DNA from: Planctomycetaceae bacterium
Lineage (GTDB): Bacteria > Planctomycetota > Planctomycetia > Pirellulales > Pirellulaceae
Assembly: GCA_002685655.1 (NCBI GenBank)
Contig: NYXM01000176.1
Coordinates: forward strand, 1-12,232
Direction: 5' to 3'
DNA length: 12,232 nucleotides
A model generated the notes under the pieces. That model had not been told where the DNA came from and ran no database searches. It worked only from the letters and a program-made list of their open reading frames with translations. This document shows positions 1 through 7,267 of this stretch, piece by piece. The position numbers and the translations under genes are program-made. Position 1 is the first letter of the stretch; each line of letters opens with the position of its first letter.

Positions 1-63
1 AACCACGCGGAGGATCGCCTATTTCTCTCTGTTGATGGAAGGCCAATTTCAGCAACTACTTAA
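1..63 (+). other. possible 3' tail of an upstream plus-strand gene (uncertain)
   Basis: The first plus frame is open from the window edge to a TAA at 61-63 and encodes about 20 residues ending in DGRPISATT. The second plus frame is also open, from base 2 to a TGA at 182-184, but it runs straight through the intergenic repeat and is less likely to be a gene end. If the first frame is a real gene end, repeat copy A would lie between convergent genes, as copy B does. The fragment is too short to assign a family, and the stretch may be non-coding. Confidence 0.2.
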
Positions 64-84
64 CGATGAAACTGGCGCTGTCCA

Positions 85-221
85 ACTAGTGAGGCTGTGC
101 CTCGGACCGATACGAGCTATCGCTCGATTGCAGCGACGCACTCACCGACCAACCTGCGGTCGGTGCCCGTCGCTGAAAACTTGACTCATTTGTAAAGAAG
201 AACCTGATACGAGCTTTCTAG
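85..221. repeat. 137-bp intergenic repeat, copy A
   Basis: This segment aligns without gaps to 8786-8922. I count about 20 mismatches in 137 bases by eye (about 85% identity). Both copies begin ACTAG and end CTAG. Internal inverted repeats are GAGGC/GCCTC (91-95 and 99-103), CGAGC/GCTCG (113-117 and 122-126), and a nested pair: outer arms CAGCGACG/CGTCGCTG (131-138 and 168-175) around inner arms ACCGACC/GGTCGGT (144-150 and 158-164). The copy ends 18 bp beyond the stop codon of the minus-strand alpha/beta hydrolase, so it should lie in that transcript's 3' end. It has no transposase or convincing coding potential. A REP-like or MITE-like non-autonomous element, possibly working as a terminator, is the best reading. 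Confidence 0.85.
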
Positions 222-239
222 GCCCTCCGCTTCCGCTCG

Positions 240-1085
240 TTACGCGTGGCGCTCAAGGAATTCGCGGATCGCCCGATTCACTGCCGCAGGTTGCTCCATC
301 GGCGCCATATGCCCCGCACCGCTGATTTCTTCAAACTGGGCGTCGGGCATGGCGGCGGCAACTTGCTGCATCTCGTCGACTGGTGTGATCAGGTCGTGTT
401 CGCCGCAGAGAAGCAATGTTGACACTGAGATCTCGGCCAAACGGGGCTCGATGTTTGGTCTTGCCGCCATCGCCAGGAGAGCTGCGGCGACGGTTCGCGG
501 GCTGGTGGATTCCATCACGCAACGTGTGGCCTGTACCAACTTCGGCAATGAGTTGTCGGTAGCATTTGTGTTGTCTGTGGCATTTGCAAAGAGCTTTGGC
601 AACATCCCTTCGATCAATTCACCGGCACCTTCGCTCAGAATTCGCATGGCGGTTTCGCGACGACCCTGTGCGGCTGCGGCGGAATCGGCAGCTGCCCGCG
701 TGTCGCACAGAATCAGCTTGTCCAGGCGATCGGAGTGGCGAGCCCAGAACTGCCAGGCAATGTAGCCTCCCATCGATAGGCCGCAAAACACGACCGGCCG
801 TGTTATCTGAAGCTCGCTAAGCATGACCGCCAGATCGTCGGCCAGCCTGGCCATTGATACCGGTTCACTGCCCAACCCGCTTGCGCCAAAGCCACGCAGG
901 TCCGGCGCGATAACGTGGTAGTCCTTGCTGAACTCGGCGATCTGCTGGTTCCACATTGTGTGGTCGAGCGGAAACCCGTGAACGAACAAGAAGGGCGGTC
1001 CCTGACCGTCCTGCCTCACGCTCAATTCCATGTCATCAATTTGTATCTTTTTCATGTCTCGAATCTGGGGCCAAAATGAAGTCAT
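240..1085 (-). CDS. alpha/beta-fold hydrolase, 3-oxoadipate enol-lactonase (PcaD)-like
   Basis: This is a predicted cytoplasmic serine hydrolase of the alpha/beta-fold superfamily, 281 aa from the chosen start. Visible motifs are the oxyanion-hole segment HGFPLD (36-41), the nucleophile elbow GLSMGG with Ser104, the acid Asp231 in CGEHDLITP, and His259 in GAGHMAPMEQP. The overall pattern is closest to enol-lactonase/carboxylesterase-like members, but substrate cannot be read from the sequence and no beta-ketoadipate genes are nearby. The ATG at 1085 has a GGAG seven bases upstream. The next ATG, at 1055, fits the conserved start of the family better but has no clear ribosome-binding site, and a start at 1139 would overlap the DUF2752 gene. 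It lies 26 bp behind that gene on the same strand, so the two are probably co-transcribed. The cap region carries a duplicated NATDN peptide from an 18-bp tandem repeat. Confidence 0.85.
   Translation of the reverse strand: MTSFWPQIRDMKKIQIDDMELSVRQDGQGPPFLFVHGFPLDHTMWNQQIAEFSKDYHVIAPDLRGFGASGLGSEPVSMARLADDLAVMLSELQITRPVVFCGLSMGGYIAWQFWARHSDRLDKLILCDTRAAADSAAAAQGRRETAMRILSEGAGELIEGMLPKLFANATDNTNATDNSLPKLVQATRCVMESTSPRTVAAALLAMAARPNIEPRLAEISVSTLLLCGEHDLITPVDEMQQVAAAMPDAQFEEISGAGHMAPMEQPAAVNRAIREFLERHA
553..588. repeat. 18-bp imperfect tandem duplication inside the hydrolase gene
   Basis: Bases 553-570 and 571-588 are two adjacent 18-bp units that differ at three positions. In the minus-strand protein they encode NATDNT and NATDNS back to back (residues 168-179). 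The duplication keeps the reading frame and sits in the variable cap/insertion region between the nucleophile and the acid residue. Confidence 0.85.
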
Positions 1086-1111
1086 TCTCAGACTCCACAA
1101 GACGCCGATGG

Positions 1112-1648
1112 TCACACGAAGAACGTGCGGATAAGCCACTGCGTCAGAAGCGCGACAATCAAGACTCCTAACAGGTAATGAGCGACTCGACCCAAACGAA
1201 ATTCAGCCAGCCCGCGACGAATTCGCCAGATCTGAATTCCCCGAAACGGAATCTGTCCCGCGACAATCACAAAAAACAGAATACCGGCAGGATTAAAGTA
1301 CCAAGCCGCGACTGGCCTTCCATGGGCAATACTGATGAAGCAACGTGTCAGTCCACAGCCAGGGCATTCCATGCCCACAATTTTCTTGTACGTGCAAGTG
1401 CCAGGCAAGGGCAGATCGACAACTGGAATTACGACAATTTCCGAACCGCGTATCTGCAAGATGGCTGCCAGCATCATCACGCACACCGCCATCAACAATA
1501 TCGCCCAATGCAATGAACTGTCCGACGATTCGACTTGTTCGATTGCTTTAGTAGGCTCGATTGCTTCGACGGGCTCCGCTATCTCGACGTTACCAACATC
1601 GTCCACTGGTAGTTGCGGAATCGGTTCAGGCGAGGATGAGGTCGACAT
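1112..1648 (-). CDS. DUF2752 domain-containing membrane protein
   Basis: This is a 178-aa predicted inner-membrane protein. The DUF2752 signature is clear: CPGCGLTR at 95-102, followed by a glycine-containing turn and FNPAGILFF at 118-126. Two further cysteines (85 and 103) flank the CPGC motif, so metal or disulfide chemistry is conceivable, but the family has no established function. Hydrophobic segments lie at about 47-66, 118-134 and 157-176. The first 45 residues are a soluble, acidic, Pro/Glu-rich tail. I chose the ATG at 1648; an in-frame GTG at 1666 would add six residues but lacks a ribosome-binding site. A start at 1648 leaves a 148-bp gap to the repeat-protein gene upstream. The alpha/beta hydrolase follows closely on the same strand, and the pair looks like a small operon. 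Confidence 0.85.
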   Translation of the reverse strand: MSTSSSPEPIPQLPVDDVGNVEIAEPVEAIEPTKAIEQVESSDSSLHWAILLMAVCVMMLAAILQIRGSEIVVIPVVDLPLPGTCTYKKIVGMECPGCGLTRCFISIAHGRPVAAWYFNPAGILFFVIVAGQIPFRGIQIWRIRRGLAEFRLGRVAHYLLGVLIVALLTQWLIRTFFV

Positions 1649-1710
1649 GAGTTTGGCCTGAGTCACTTGAAGACGAGGAGGGGCACGACAGGGATCGTTT
1701 CAACTCCACG

Positions 1711-1753
1711 ATTGCCAGCCCTCGGATTGCCAGCCCTCGGAATTCCAGCCGAG
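1711..1753. repeat. 15-bp tandem repeat, two perfect units plus a degenerate third
   Basis: The unit ATTGCCAGCCCTCGG occurs exactly at 1711-1725 and 1726-1740. A degraded third unit (AATTCCAGCCGAG) covers 1741-1753. The array lies between the repeat-protein gene and the DUF2752 gene, upstream of the latter, so it could influence that promoter. Copy number is likely to vary between strains. No function can be assigned. Confidence 0.85.
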
Positions 1754-1796
1754 ACGCGTTGCGAACAGATGCTGAAATCGCAGGCAAACCAACGGG

Positions 1797-3713
1797 TTAA
1801 CTGTTTGGTTCATCTGCGGATTCGTCCGGCGGGCGCGATTCTTGGCCAGCCTTCTGTTTAGCGAGTTCTTCTTTAAAGAATCTTAGTTGACGGTGAATCT
1901 GTTGATAGTAGGGTGACTGTTTTACCGCCAATTCTTGTGTCTTGACGGCATTCTTAAGATCTCCCACGGCGTAGTAGCACCGTCCAAGTGTGTCGAGAAA
2001 GGCACCTGAACCAGGCTGCAGTTCGAGAGATTTCAGGCTGCATTGCAACGCTTCCCGATAGTCTCCGACCGTATTGCTGATCAACCAGGCGAATTCGTTG
2101 TTCGCCTGAGCCAGTGCCGCTGCGATGTCATTGCGATTCTCGGGACGTGGGTTGCGCACTGTCTGTTCGGCAAGACGAATCTCATCTCGCAATCGATCGG
2201 CCGAATTCTGAATGCGTTTCAGAGTCGCTTCTCGCCACGGCTTATCCGCTTTTTCGGCACGATACATCGCGATCAGATAATCTGGCTGCATCGGCTCCAG
2301 CGCGATCGCTTTCTCCAGGAATTCAATCTGCTTGGCATGATCGCCGATGCTGCCGAAGTGCACGGCGTGGTAAAACGCAGCCTTGCCCTTCACCATGGCG
2401 ACGGCTCTGGACGACTGCTGCACCAGCCTGGGGTCCTTATCAATCGCGTCAACCGCGGCTTGGGCGACGTCCGCCGCCTCCTTAAGCTGGCCCAAGTCGA
2501 ACAGCATATCGGCCAGCAGGTCACGGGCATCGAGGGTGATACGGTTTTCAGTCTCTTGGGCATCGATGACCAGCCGATACTCGTCTTCCGACCAATCGTA
2601 CATCTGACGGCCCATCAGGTTGTACGCTGTCTCGACATGGCGTTCCAAGAGATTGGGATGCATGGCCAATGCGCGTGCCGCTGTTTCCAGTGCAAGTGGT
2701 TCTTCGCCACGTTTCCGCTGGGCTTCGGCCAGGCGATAGACCAGCCTCGCTTCCTTGTTGAATTCAATGGGGAACCGCGTGGCGATTTCGTCGATTACGG
2801 TCCATGCCTTGCGCTGGAGCGACCAATCGACGATGTCGAAGATCTCCCCGCGATCTCCTTCCATCAGATCAAGTGTTCGGCGAATCGCGTCCATCGCAGC
2901 TTCTTGGCGTCCCAGCTGCCGCAATAACTCGGCCTGCCATCGCAATAAGTCGCGCACGATGTCCCGATCTGTGTTCTCGGGGAAACGCGCCAGGTTCTCA
3001 AACTCGGTATCCACAATCTGTTGCCATTGATCAACGGTGTCCTCGCCAGCTTCCAAGGTCCGGGCGTAGGTCAACATCCAGCCCGCGCCTGTCCGGTTGC
3101 TCAGTTCGATCGTTGCGCGAATCCGATTCGCCAGTTCCTTGCGTGCTGTCGCATCCTCTGACGCCACGTGACTGATTGCCAACAGAGCGGCTTCCTTGGA
3201 CAGAAGATGATCCGTTTCGAAGCGGACCAGGCGACACAAGGCCTCGATGCCGCTTGAATCCGGCATGGCCGCCAATTGCTGCATACGGTTTAAGCGGTCC
3301 GCTCGATTTGCTTCCGAGTAGGTCGCCAGCAGTCCCTTCACGCGGCGAGGGTCCGTATCGCGGGCCCACCGGATTGGCAGACTCCGCACCAGATAGCGCG
3401 CTCGCAGCGCGATTTCGATATCCGGATGCCGCTGCGCCTTGATGAGCGCGTCGAAGGCTACCAACCCTAACTGCTTCAAAGCGGCTTGCGCGTTTTCACG
3501 GCGAGCAAACTGGTCGGCGCCCAAATCGGCAATTAACTGGTCGACTTTCGCGGCCAGTGCCCTGTGTCCCTCTAGATCGGGCTCGTCAGACCGCACCCAG
3601 GCGGGCGGTGCCATCATCACCAGCAGGAGGGCCACCCCGGTCATTAGAAGTTGGCGCGGCTGGTCCAGCCAAAAACGCGAGCCGAGGGTGATGGGTGGTG
3701 GAAACTTCCACAT
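1797..3713 (-). CDS. exported repeat protein with HEAT-like N-terminus and TPR-like C-terminus
   Basis: This 638-aa protein has a hydrophobic segment at about 22-40 after a basic start and then a polar region, which fits a signal peptide or membrane anchor. Residues 53-115 (LIADLGADQFARRENAQAAL and following) resemble the short HEAT-like module common at the start of planctomycete exported proteins. The rest is alpha-helical. TPR-like helix pairs with the usual small-residue and aromatic pattern are clearest at about 325-385, 395-425, 450-475 and 535-600, for example EALQCSLKSLELQPGSGAFLDTLGRCYYAVGDLKNAV. The tail is rich in Pro, Asp, Glu and Ser. No catalytic motif is visible, so a scaffold or interaction role is likely. 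The ATG at 3713 was chosen because GAGG lies about eight bases upstream. The same frame stays open to 3962, but that longer start would overlap the divergent serine-hydrolase gene and would put more than 80 residues before the signal segment. Confidence 0.85.
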   Translation of the reverse strand: MWKFPPPITLGSRFWLDQPRQLLMTGVALLLVMMAPPAWVRSDEPDLEGHRALAAKVDQLIADLGADQFARRENAQAALKQLGLVAFDALIKAQRHPDIEIALRARYLVRSLPIRWARDTDPRRVKGLLATYSEANRADRLNRMQQLAAMPDSSGIEALCRLVRFETDHLLSKEAALLAISHVASEDATARKELANRIRATIELSNRTGAGWMLTYARTLEAGEDTVDQWQQIVDTEFENLARFPENTDRDIVRDLLRWQAELLRQLGRQEAAMDAIRRTLDLMEGDRGEIFDIVDWSLQRKAWTVIDEIATRFPIEFNKEARLVYRLAEAQRKRGEEPLALETAARALAMHPNLLERHVETAYNLMGRQMYDWSEDEYRLVIDAQETENRITLDARDLLADMLFDLGQLKEAADVAQAAVDAIDKDPRLVQQSSRAVAMVKGKAAFYHAVHFGSIGDHAKQIEFLEKAIALEPMQPDYLIAMYRAEKADKPWREATLKRIQNSADRLRDEIRLAEQTVRNPRPENRNDIAAALAQANNEFAWLISNTVGDYREALQCSLKSLELQPGSGAFLDTLGRCYYAVGDLKNAVKTQELAVKQSPYYQQIHRQLRFFKEELAKQKAGQESRPPDESADEPNS

Positions 3714-3864
3714 AGCGGCTACCTCGAATGGAATGGTATGCAGTTCTGAAGAATACCTTACGCCGGCATCATGCGGCAAGAGAAACGTGGCGGCTGGCGT
3801 TTGCATGTCTAGGTCAGATGAACCATCATAGCAGCCGTCATCCCTCGATTTTCTGGAGATTCCC
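3714..3864. promoter_or_regulatory. divergent intergenic region between repeat protein and serine hydrolase
   Basis: This 151-bp gap separates two divergent start codons, so it should carry both promoters and any shared regulation. Ribosome-binding sites are clear on both sides: GAGG before 3713 on the minus strand and GGAG seven bases before 3865 on the plus strand. An inverted pair GGTAT/ATACC (3735-3739 and 3753-3757) is present. I find no convincing -35/-10 pair for either gene. Confidence 0.5.
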
Positions 3865-5964
3865 ATGCCCACTTTGCGGTTGTCACTCGGCTGTCTTGCT
3901 TTTTTGATCGCGGCAACGGCAAATTTTGCGGTTGTCAAGGCCGACGAAACCGAGGCGGACAAGTTCGCCCCACTTCGCGAGAAAATCCAGCAGGCCTTGG
4001 TCGATCAACAGGTTCCGTCGCTGGCCGTCGCTGTCGCCAGGGACGGCAAGATCTTATGGGAGCAAGGTTTCGGTTGGGCGGATCGAGAAAACCGGGTGCT
4101 AGCCAGCGAACATACGATGTACTCGCTGGCCTCGATTTCCAAGCCGATTACGGCCACTGGGCTCATGCTACTGGTGCAACGCGGTGAGTTGCAGCTGGAC
4201 GATCCCGTCAACCAGCACTTGGGTAACACGGGACTAACGGCACGCGTGGGCAAAGTTTCCGAGGCGACGATCCGCCGTCTTGCCAATCATTCGTCCGGTC
4301 TGCCGCTCCACTATCAGTTCTTCTATGAAGACGAATCCTTCGAACGGCCCGAGTTTGACGAGTCGCTACGACGGTACGGGGTGCTGATGTCCGCACCCGG
4401 CGAACGCTTTCAATATGCCAACTTCGGCTACGGTGTGTTGGACGATCTGATCCGAAGTAAGTCGGGAACGAGCTACGCGGAGTTCATGTGGCGTGACGTT
4501 TTTCTTCCCTTGGGTCTGACGCACACATCGGTCGATGTTCCTGCCGAGTTGCAACACGTGGCGGCCGTCCGCTACGGTCCAAACCAAACGCCGCTCCCTT
4601 TCTATACATTCGACCATCCGGGTGCATCGGCCGTGTTCAGCAGCGCTCATGACCTGGTCCGGTTCGGCATGTTTCATCTCCATCAACGTGGGCCGGGGCA
4701 ACAGGAGATCCTGGACAGACATCAGATCGATGAAATGCAAGAACCAACCGTCAAGCTCGCCGATGGCCGGCAGTACGGCGTCGGGTGGTTTATCGACGAA
4801 GATGAGCATGGCTACAAAACGGTCAGCCATACCGGGGGAATGGGTGGTGTGCGCACGAGATTGACGTTGGTGCCCGGTGAGAACTTGGTCGTCGTGGCGC
4901 TCTGCAATGCGAGCACATCGCTACCGTTGGAGATGACGCGTGAAATCCTCGGCGCGATGCTGCCGCAGTACGATAAGCAACGCCATCTAGCCTCGGGTCG
5001 TCACGAACCCAATCCGCAGCCGTCGAAACCGCATTGTCCGCCCGGGTTGGTCGGATACTGGAAGGGCCGCGTTTCGACTTATTCGGGGCAGCAGCAGATC
5101 GAAATGTGGGCCAAACCGGATGGGGATGTGCAGATAAAAATGGGCGGTCAGTTAAAGACGCTCTTAAGCCAATCGAGACTCAACAGCGATGTCTTGACCG
5201 GGCAGTTTGCCGGTGATGTCGGCACAGACGATGCAAATCGTCGGCCCTACCATCTGCATCTTCGCCTGAAATTGCGCGAGGAAACGATGAACGGTTCGGT
5301 CACGGCGATCTCTCTGCCCGGCAGCCGTTCTGGCAATGCGCTCAGCTACTGGCTGGAACTTCAACGCATCGACCAGGATCCTACCGTGAGATCGCTATTT
5401 GACGGTCACAGCCTCGCCGGATGGCGTGTGCTGAACAAGTATGATTTCGAACGTCACGGAAAAGTGACGGTGAAAGACGGGGCTGTGATCCTGGACCAAG
5501 GCAGCCCCGCCACGGGAATTGCGATCTCCGGTAAACCACCACGGATCGACTATGAACTGAACTGGGAAGCTAAGCGGATTCAAGGCTCTGATTTTTTCTG
5601 TGGCCTCACTTTTCCAGTCAACAAGAACTACCTGTCCTTGATCGTTGGTGGGTGGGGCGGCGGCGTTACCGGCATTTCGAACCTGGATGGCATGTCCGCG
5701 GTTGAAAATGACACGACGGACTATCGAGAATTCGAACAGGACCGCTGGTACCGACTTCGTTTGCGGGTCACTCGAGAAACCGTCGCAGCCTGGGTTGACG
5801 ACGAGCAAATCGTCGACGTTACGCTCAAAGGCCGCAAACTTTCTATCTGGTGGGAACAAGAACCTGTCCGGCCGCTCGGCTTCGCAGCCTGGTATACGAA
5901 AGCAGCCGTGCGGAATTTGACATTGAAGCGGCTGGATTTGGAAACTGAAAAGCAGCAGCCTTAG
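3865..5964 (+). CDS. secreted beta-lactamase-family serine hydrolase with C-terminal DUF1080-type domain
   Basis: This is a 699-aa protein with a likely signal peptide (1 to about 26). Residues 34-368 form a class C beta-lactamase/penicillin-binding-protein-like domain. It has the S-x-x-K motif SISK (90-93, nucleophile Ser90), the tyrosine motif YAN (184-186) and HTGG (322-325), which takes the place of the K-T-G box. Such enzymes are usually esterases, D-aminopeptidases or peptidoglycan-related hydrolases, not antibiotic resistance enzymes. Residues 395-500 form a beta-rich linker domain I cannot name. Residues 510-690 start with SLFDGHSLAGW, the classic opening of DUF1080 (3-keto-disaccharide hydrolase/concanavalin-like fold), and continue as a jelly-roll-like domain with many aromatic residues, consistent with carbohydrate binding or cleavage. 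GGAG seven bases upstream supports the ATG at 3865. The gene ends 38 bp from the convergent inositol-3-phosphate synthase gene. The substrate is unknown. Confidence 0.9.
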   Translation: MPTLRLSLGCLAFLIAATANFAVVKADETEADKFAPLREKIQQALVDQQVPSLAVAVARDGKILWEQGFGWADRENRVLASEHTMYSLASISKPITATGLMLLVQRGELQLDDPVNQHLGNTGLTARVGKVSEATIRRLANHSSGLPLHYQFFYEDESFERPEFDESLRRYGVLMSAPGERFQYANFGYGVLDDLIRSKSGTSYAEFMWRDVFLPLGLTHTSVDVPAELQHVAAVRYGPNQTPLPFYTFDHPGASAVFSSAHDLVRFGMFHLHQRGPGQQEILDRHQIDEMQEPTVKLADGRQYGVGWFIDEDEHGYKTVSHTGGMGGVRTRLTLVPGENLVVVALCNASTSLPLEMTREILGAMLPQYDKQRHLASGRHEPNPQPSKPHCPPGLVGYWKGRVSTYSGQQQIEMWAKPDGDVQIKMGGQLKTLLSQSRLNSDVLTGQFAGDVGTDDANRRPYHLHLRLKLREETMNGSVTAISLPGSRSGNALSYWLELQRIDQDPTVRSLFDGHSLAGWRVLNKYDFERHGKVTVKDGAVILDQGSPATGIAISGKPPRIDYELNWEAKRIQGSDFFCGLTFPVNKNYLSLIVGGWGGGVTGISNLDGMSAVENDTTDYREFEQDRWYRLRLRVTRETVAAWVDDEQIVDVTLKGRKLSIWWEQEPVRPLGFAAWYTKAAVRNLTLKRLDLETEKQQP

Positions 5965-6002
5965 GTTGACAACGCCATTTCGTTATTGATCAGCCGCGAG
6001 TT

Positions 6003-7202
6003 TTACACCGTCTCCGCCCAGTCCTCGAGAAACTGAAACTGGCGAACAAAACTGTTTTCGTCGATGCCCAGCGGACTCTTGAAGAAGCTTGCCAGGAACG
6101 TCAGCAAGCCACGGTCGCCACGCCGATGCGCACGTTCGGTAAATCGAATCAGGTCCAGCACCAGCGGCGCCGCCAACAACGAGTCACAACCTTGCCAGGT
6201 AAACTGCATCATCATTGGCGTGCCCAGAAACCCGCGGAAGTGGATATGATCCCAGGCGGTCTTCCAATCTCCCAGACTTTCGATGTACTCGATGCTGACC
6301 AAAGTTTGTGGCGAATACCCGAAAATCTGTCCCAGCAATCGGTCCTTGCTGGTGACTTTCGTTTTCTTGTTCGCAGGGTCATCCAGCACTTTACCGTCCA
6401 TGTTGCCAAAGATGTTGTGGCCCACCCAGCTCATGACTTCCAGGTTGCGATTGGCAAACATCGGAGCCAAAGAGCTCTTAAGCAATGTCTCGCCGGTCTT
6501 GCCGTCGTGCCCCATGTGACATGTGTCGGCCGCTAGTGCCAATTCGCAAATTGCCTCGGGAGCCGAACCGAGCGATGGCGTAAAATTGACGAAGGGGATT
6601 CCCAATGCCAGCGTCGCGATGGCGTAGAGCGAACTGGCGGCCAGTGGGCAGGATGCCGGATCTTCCAGTGTGCTGTTAAGTTCGTCCCAGGTCGCTGGCA
6701 GCGATTCAGGATCGATGGGTGGCTCCGTCGAAGCGACGTTAACCACAATCACTTGATCGAGATCATTTTCCTGCGTGAATTCCTGCAGGTCCTTTTGGAC
6801 CCGCGAGATCGATGCCCGAGGTGACTCGGCTTGGCCGCGCAACTGGTCCGTGGCGAACGCCTCGATCGTGGCTCCGACGTTGAATAAGACCCCGGGGCGC
6901 AGCCGCGTGTCGATTTCGTCCAGCTCAGCCTTGATCCGTTCGACCAGGTTTCCGTCGATCGCTCGACTGACATTGGCCAACTTCATCGCCTCGTCGTACA
7001 GCGTCGTCTCGCGAATATCGTGCCCACCGACCACCAGGTCACCCCAGTCCAACAGATCGAGACCGGCAAATTGGGGCAAGGCGCTCACCAGTCCTTGATT
7101 TCCAGTCAGGCCGTTTTTTAACGCGATCAGGCCGACAATCGTGGTCGTCGCCACACCGCCCTGAGCTCCCAGAAGCCAGGCACCAATACGTTGCTTTTTC
7201 AT
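6003..7202 (-). CDS. ino1: inositol-3-phosphate synthase (myo-inositol-1-phosphate synthase)
   Basis: This enzyme converts D-glucose 6-phosphate to 1D-myo-inositol 3-phosphate using NAD+ in a closed oxidation-aldol-reduction cycle in the cytoplasm. The 399-aa protein shows the NAD-binding glycine motif GAQGGVATT (12-20), the NVASTEPP segment (155-162), PFVNFTPSLGS (203-213), the active-site stretch GHDGKTGETLLK (231-242) with its conserved lysines, and GDWKTAWDHIHFRGFLG (311-327). Its length fits the bacterial/archaeal form; the eukaryotic form is longer. The chosen ATG at 7202 puts the glycine motif close to the N-terminus, as expected. The frame is open to 7304, but the extra 34 residues are Arg-rich and not family-like. 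The ribosome-binding site is weak. No phosphatase or phosphatidylinositol-synthesis gene lies next to it, so the fate of the product (phospholipid, thiol or osmolyte) is unknown here. The upstream leader holds possible regulatory structures. Confidence 0.92.
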   Translation of the reverse strand: MKKQRIGAWLLGAQGGVATTTIVGLIALKNGLTGNQGLVSALPQFAGLDLLDWGDLVVGGHDIRETTLYDEAMKLANVSRAIDGNLVERIKAELDEIDTRLRPGVLFNVGATIEAFATDQLRGQAESPRASISRVQKDLQEFTQENDLDQVIVVNVASTEPPIDPESLPATWDELNSTLEDPASCPLAASSLYAIATLALGIPFVNFTPSLGSAPEAICELALAADTCHMGHDGKTGETLLKSSLAPMFANRNLEVMSWVGHNIFGNMDGKVLDDPANKKTKVTSKDRLLGQIFGYSPQTLVSIEYIESLGDWKTAWDHIHFRGFLGTPMMMQFTWQGCDSLLAAPLVLDLIRFTERAHRRGDRGLLTFLASFFKSPLGIDENSFVRQFQFLEDWAETV

Positions 7203-7215
7203 CTTTACTATCGCC

Positions 7216-7229
7216 AGAAACGGGTTTCT
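7216..7229. promoter_or_regulatory. perfect palindrome next to the ino1 start, candidate operator
   Basis: AGAAAC-GG-GTTTCT has two perfect 6-bp arms with a 2-bp spacer and ends 14 bp upstream of the ino1 start codon. As RNA it would fold only as a tight, shorter hairpin, so a dimeric repressor site is at least as plausible. No second copy was noticed in the window and no cognate regulator gene is present. Confidence 0.35.
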
Positions 7230-7267
7230 ACGAATTCGCCACGGAAAGTAACGCGAGCGGCGATCTG

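Noticed and set aside
91..184. An open frame through repeat copy A whose peptide resembles the matching frame of copy B (both contain RLCLGP, RAIAR and GRCPSLKT and stop at the same place).
   Set aside because: The similarity follows directly from the DNA repeat without gaps. The frame has no start codon of its own and no ribosome-binding site, and several differences are non-synonymous.
1667..1861. A 64-codon plus-strand frame with LPALGLPALGIPAE repeats.
   Set aside because: The peptide repeat is just the 15-bp tandem array translated. The frame overlaps the end of the repeat-protein gene and has no family features.
2043..2927. A long plus-strand frame of 294 codons antisense to the repeat-protein gene.
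   Set aside because: It is a mirror of a well-supported coding region, has no domain signal, and long antisense frames are common at this GC content.
3780..3835. A weak promoter-like pair, TTGCAT and CATCAT spaced 17 bp, upstream of the serine hydrolase.
   Set aside because: Only 7 of 12 consensus positions match, which is near chance for a region of this length.
3714..3962. An N-terminal extension of 83 residues for the repeat protein.
   Set aside because: It overlaps the divergent serine-hydrolase start, buries the signal-like segment, and the ATG at 3713 has a much better ribosome-binding site.
3865..4970. The possibility that the serine hydrolase is an antibiotic-resistance beta-lactamase.
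   Set aside because: It has HTGG in place of K-T-G, a large DUF1080 fusion and no resistance context, so a general esterase/peptidase-type hydrolase is more likely.
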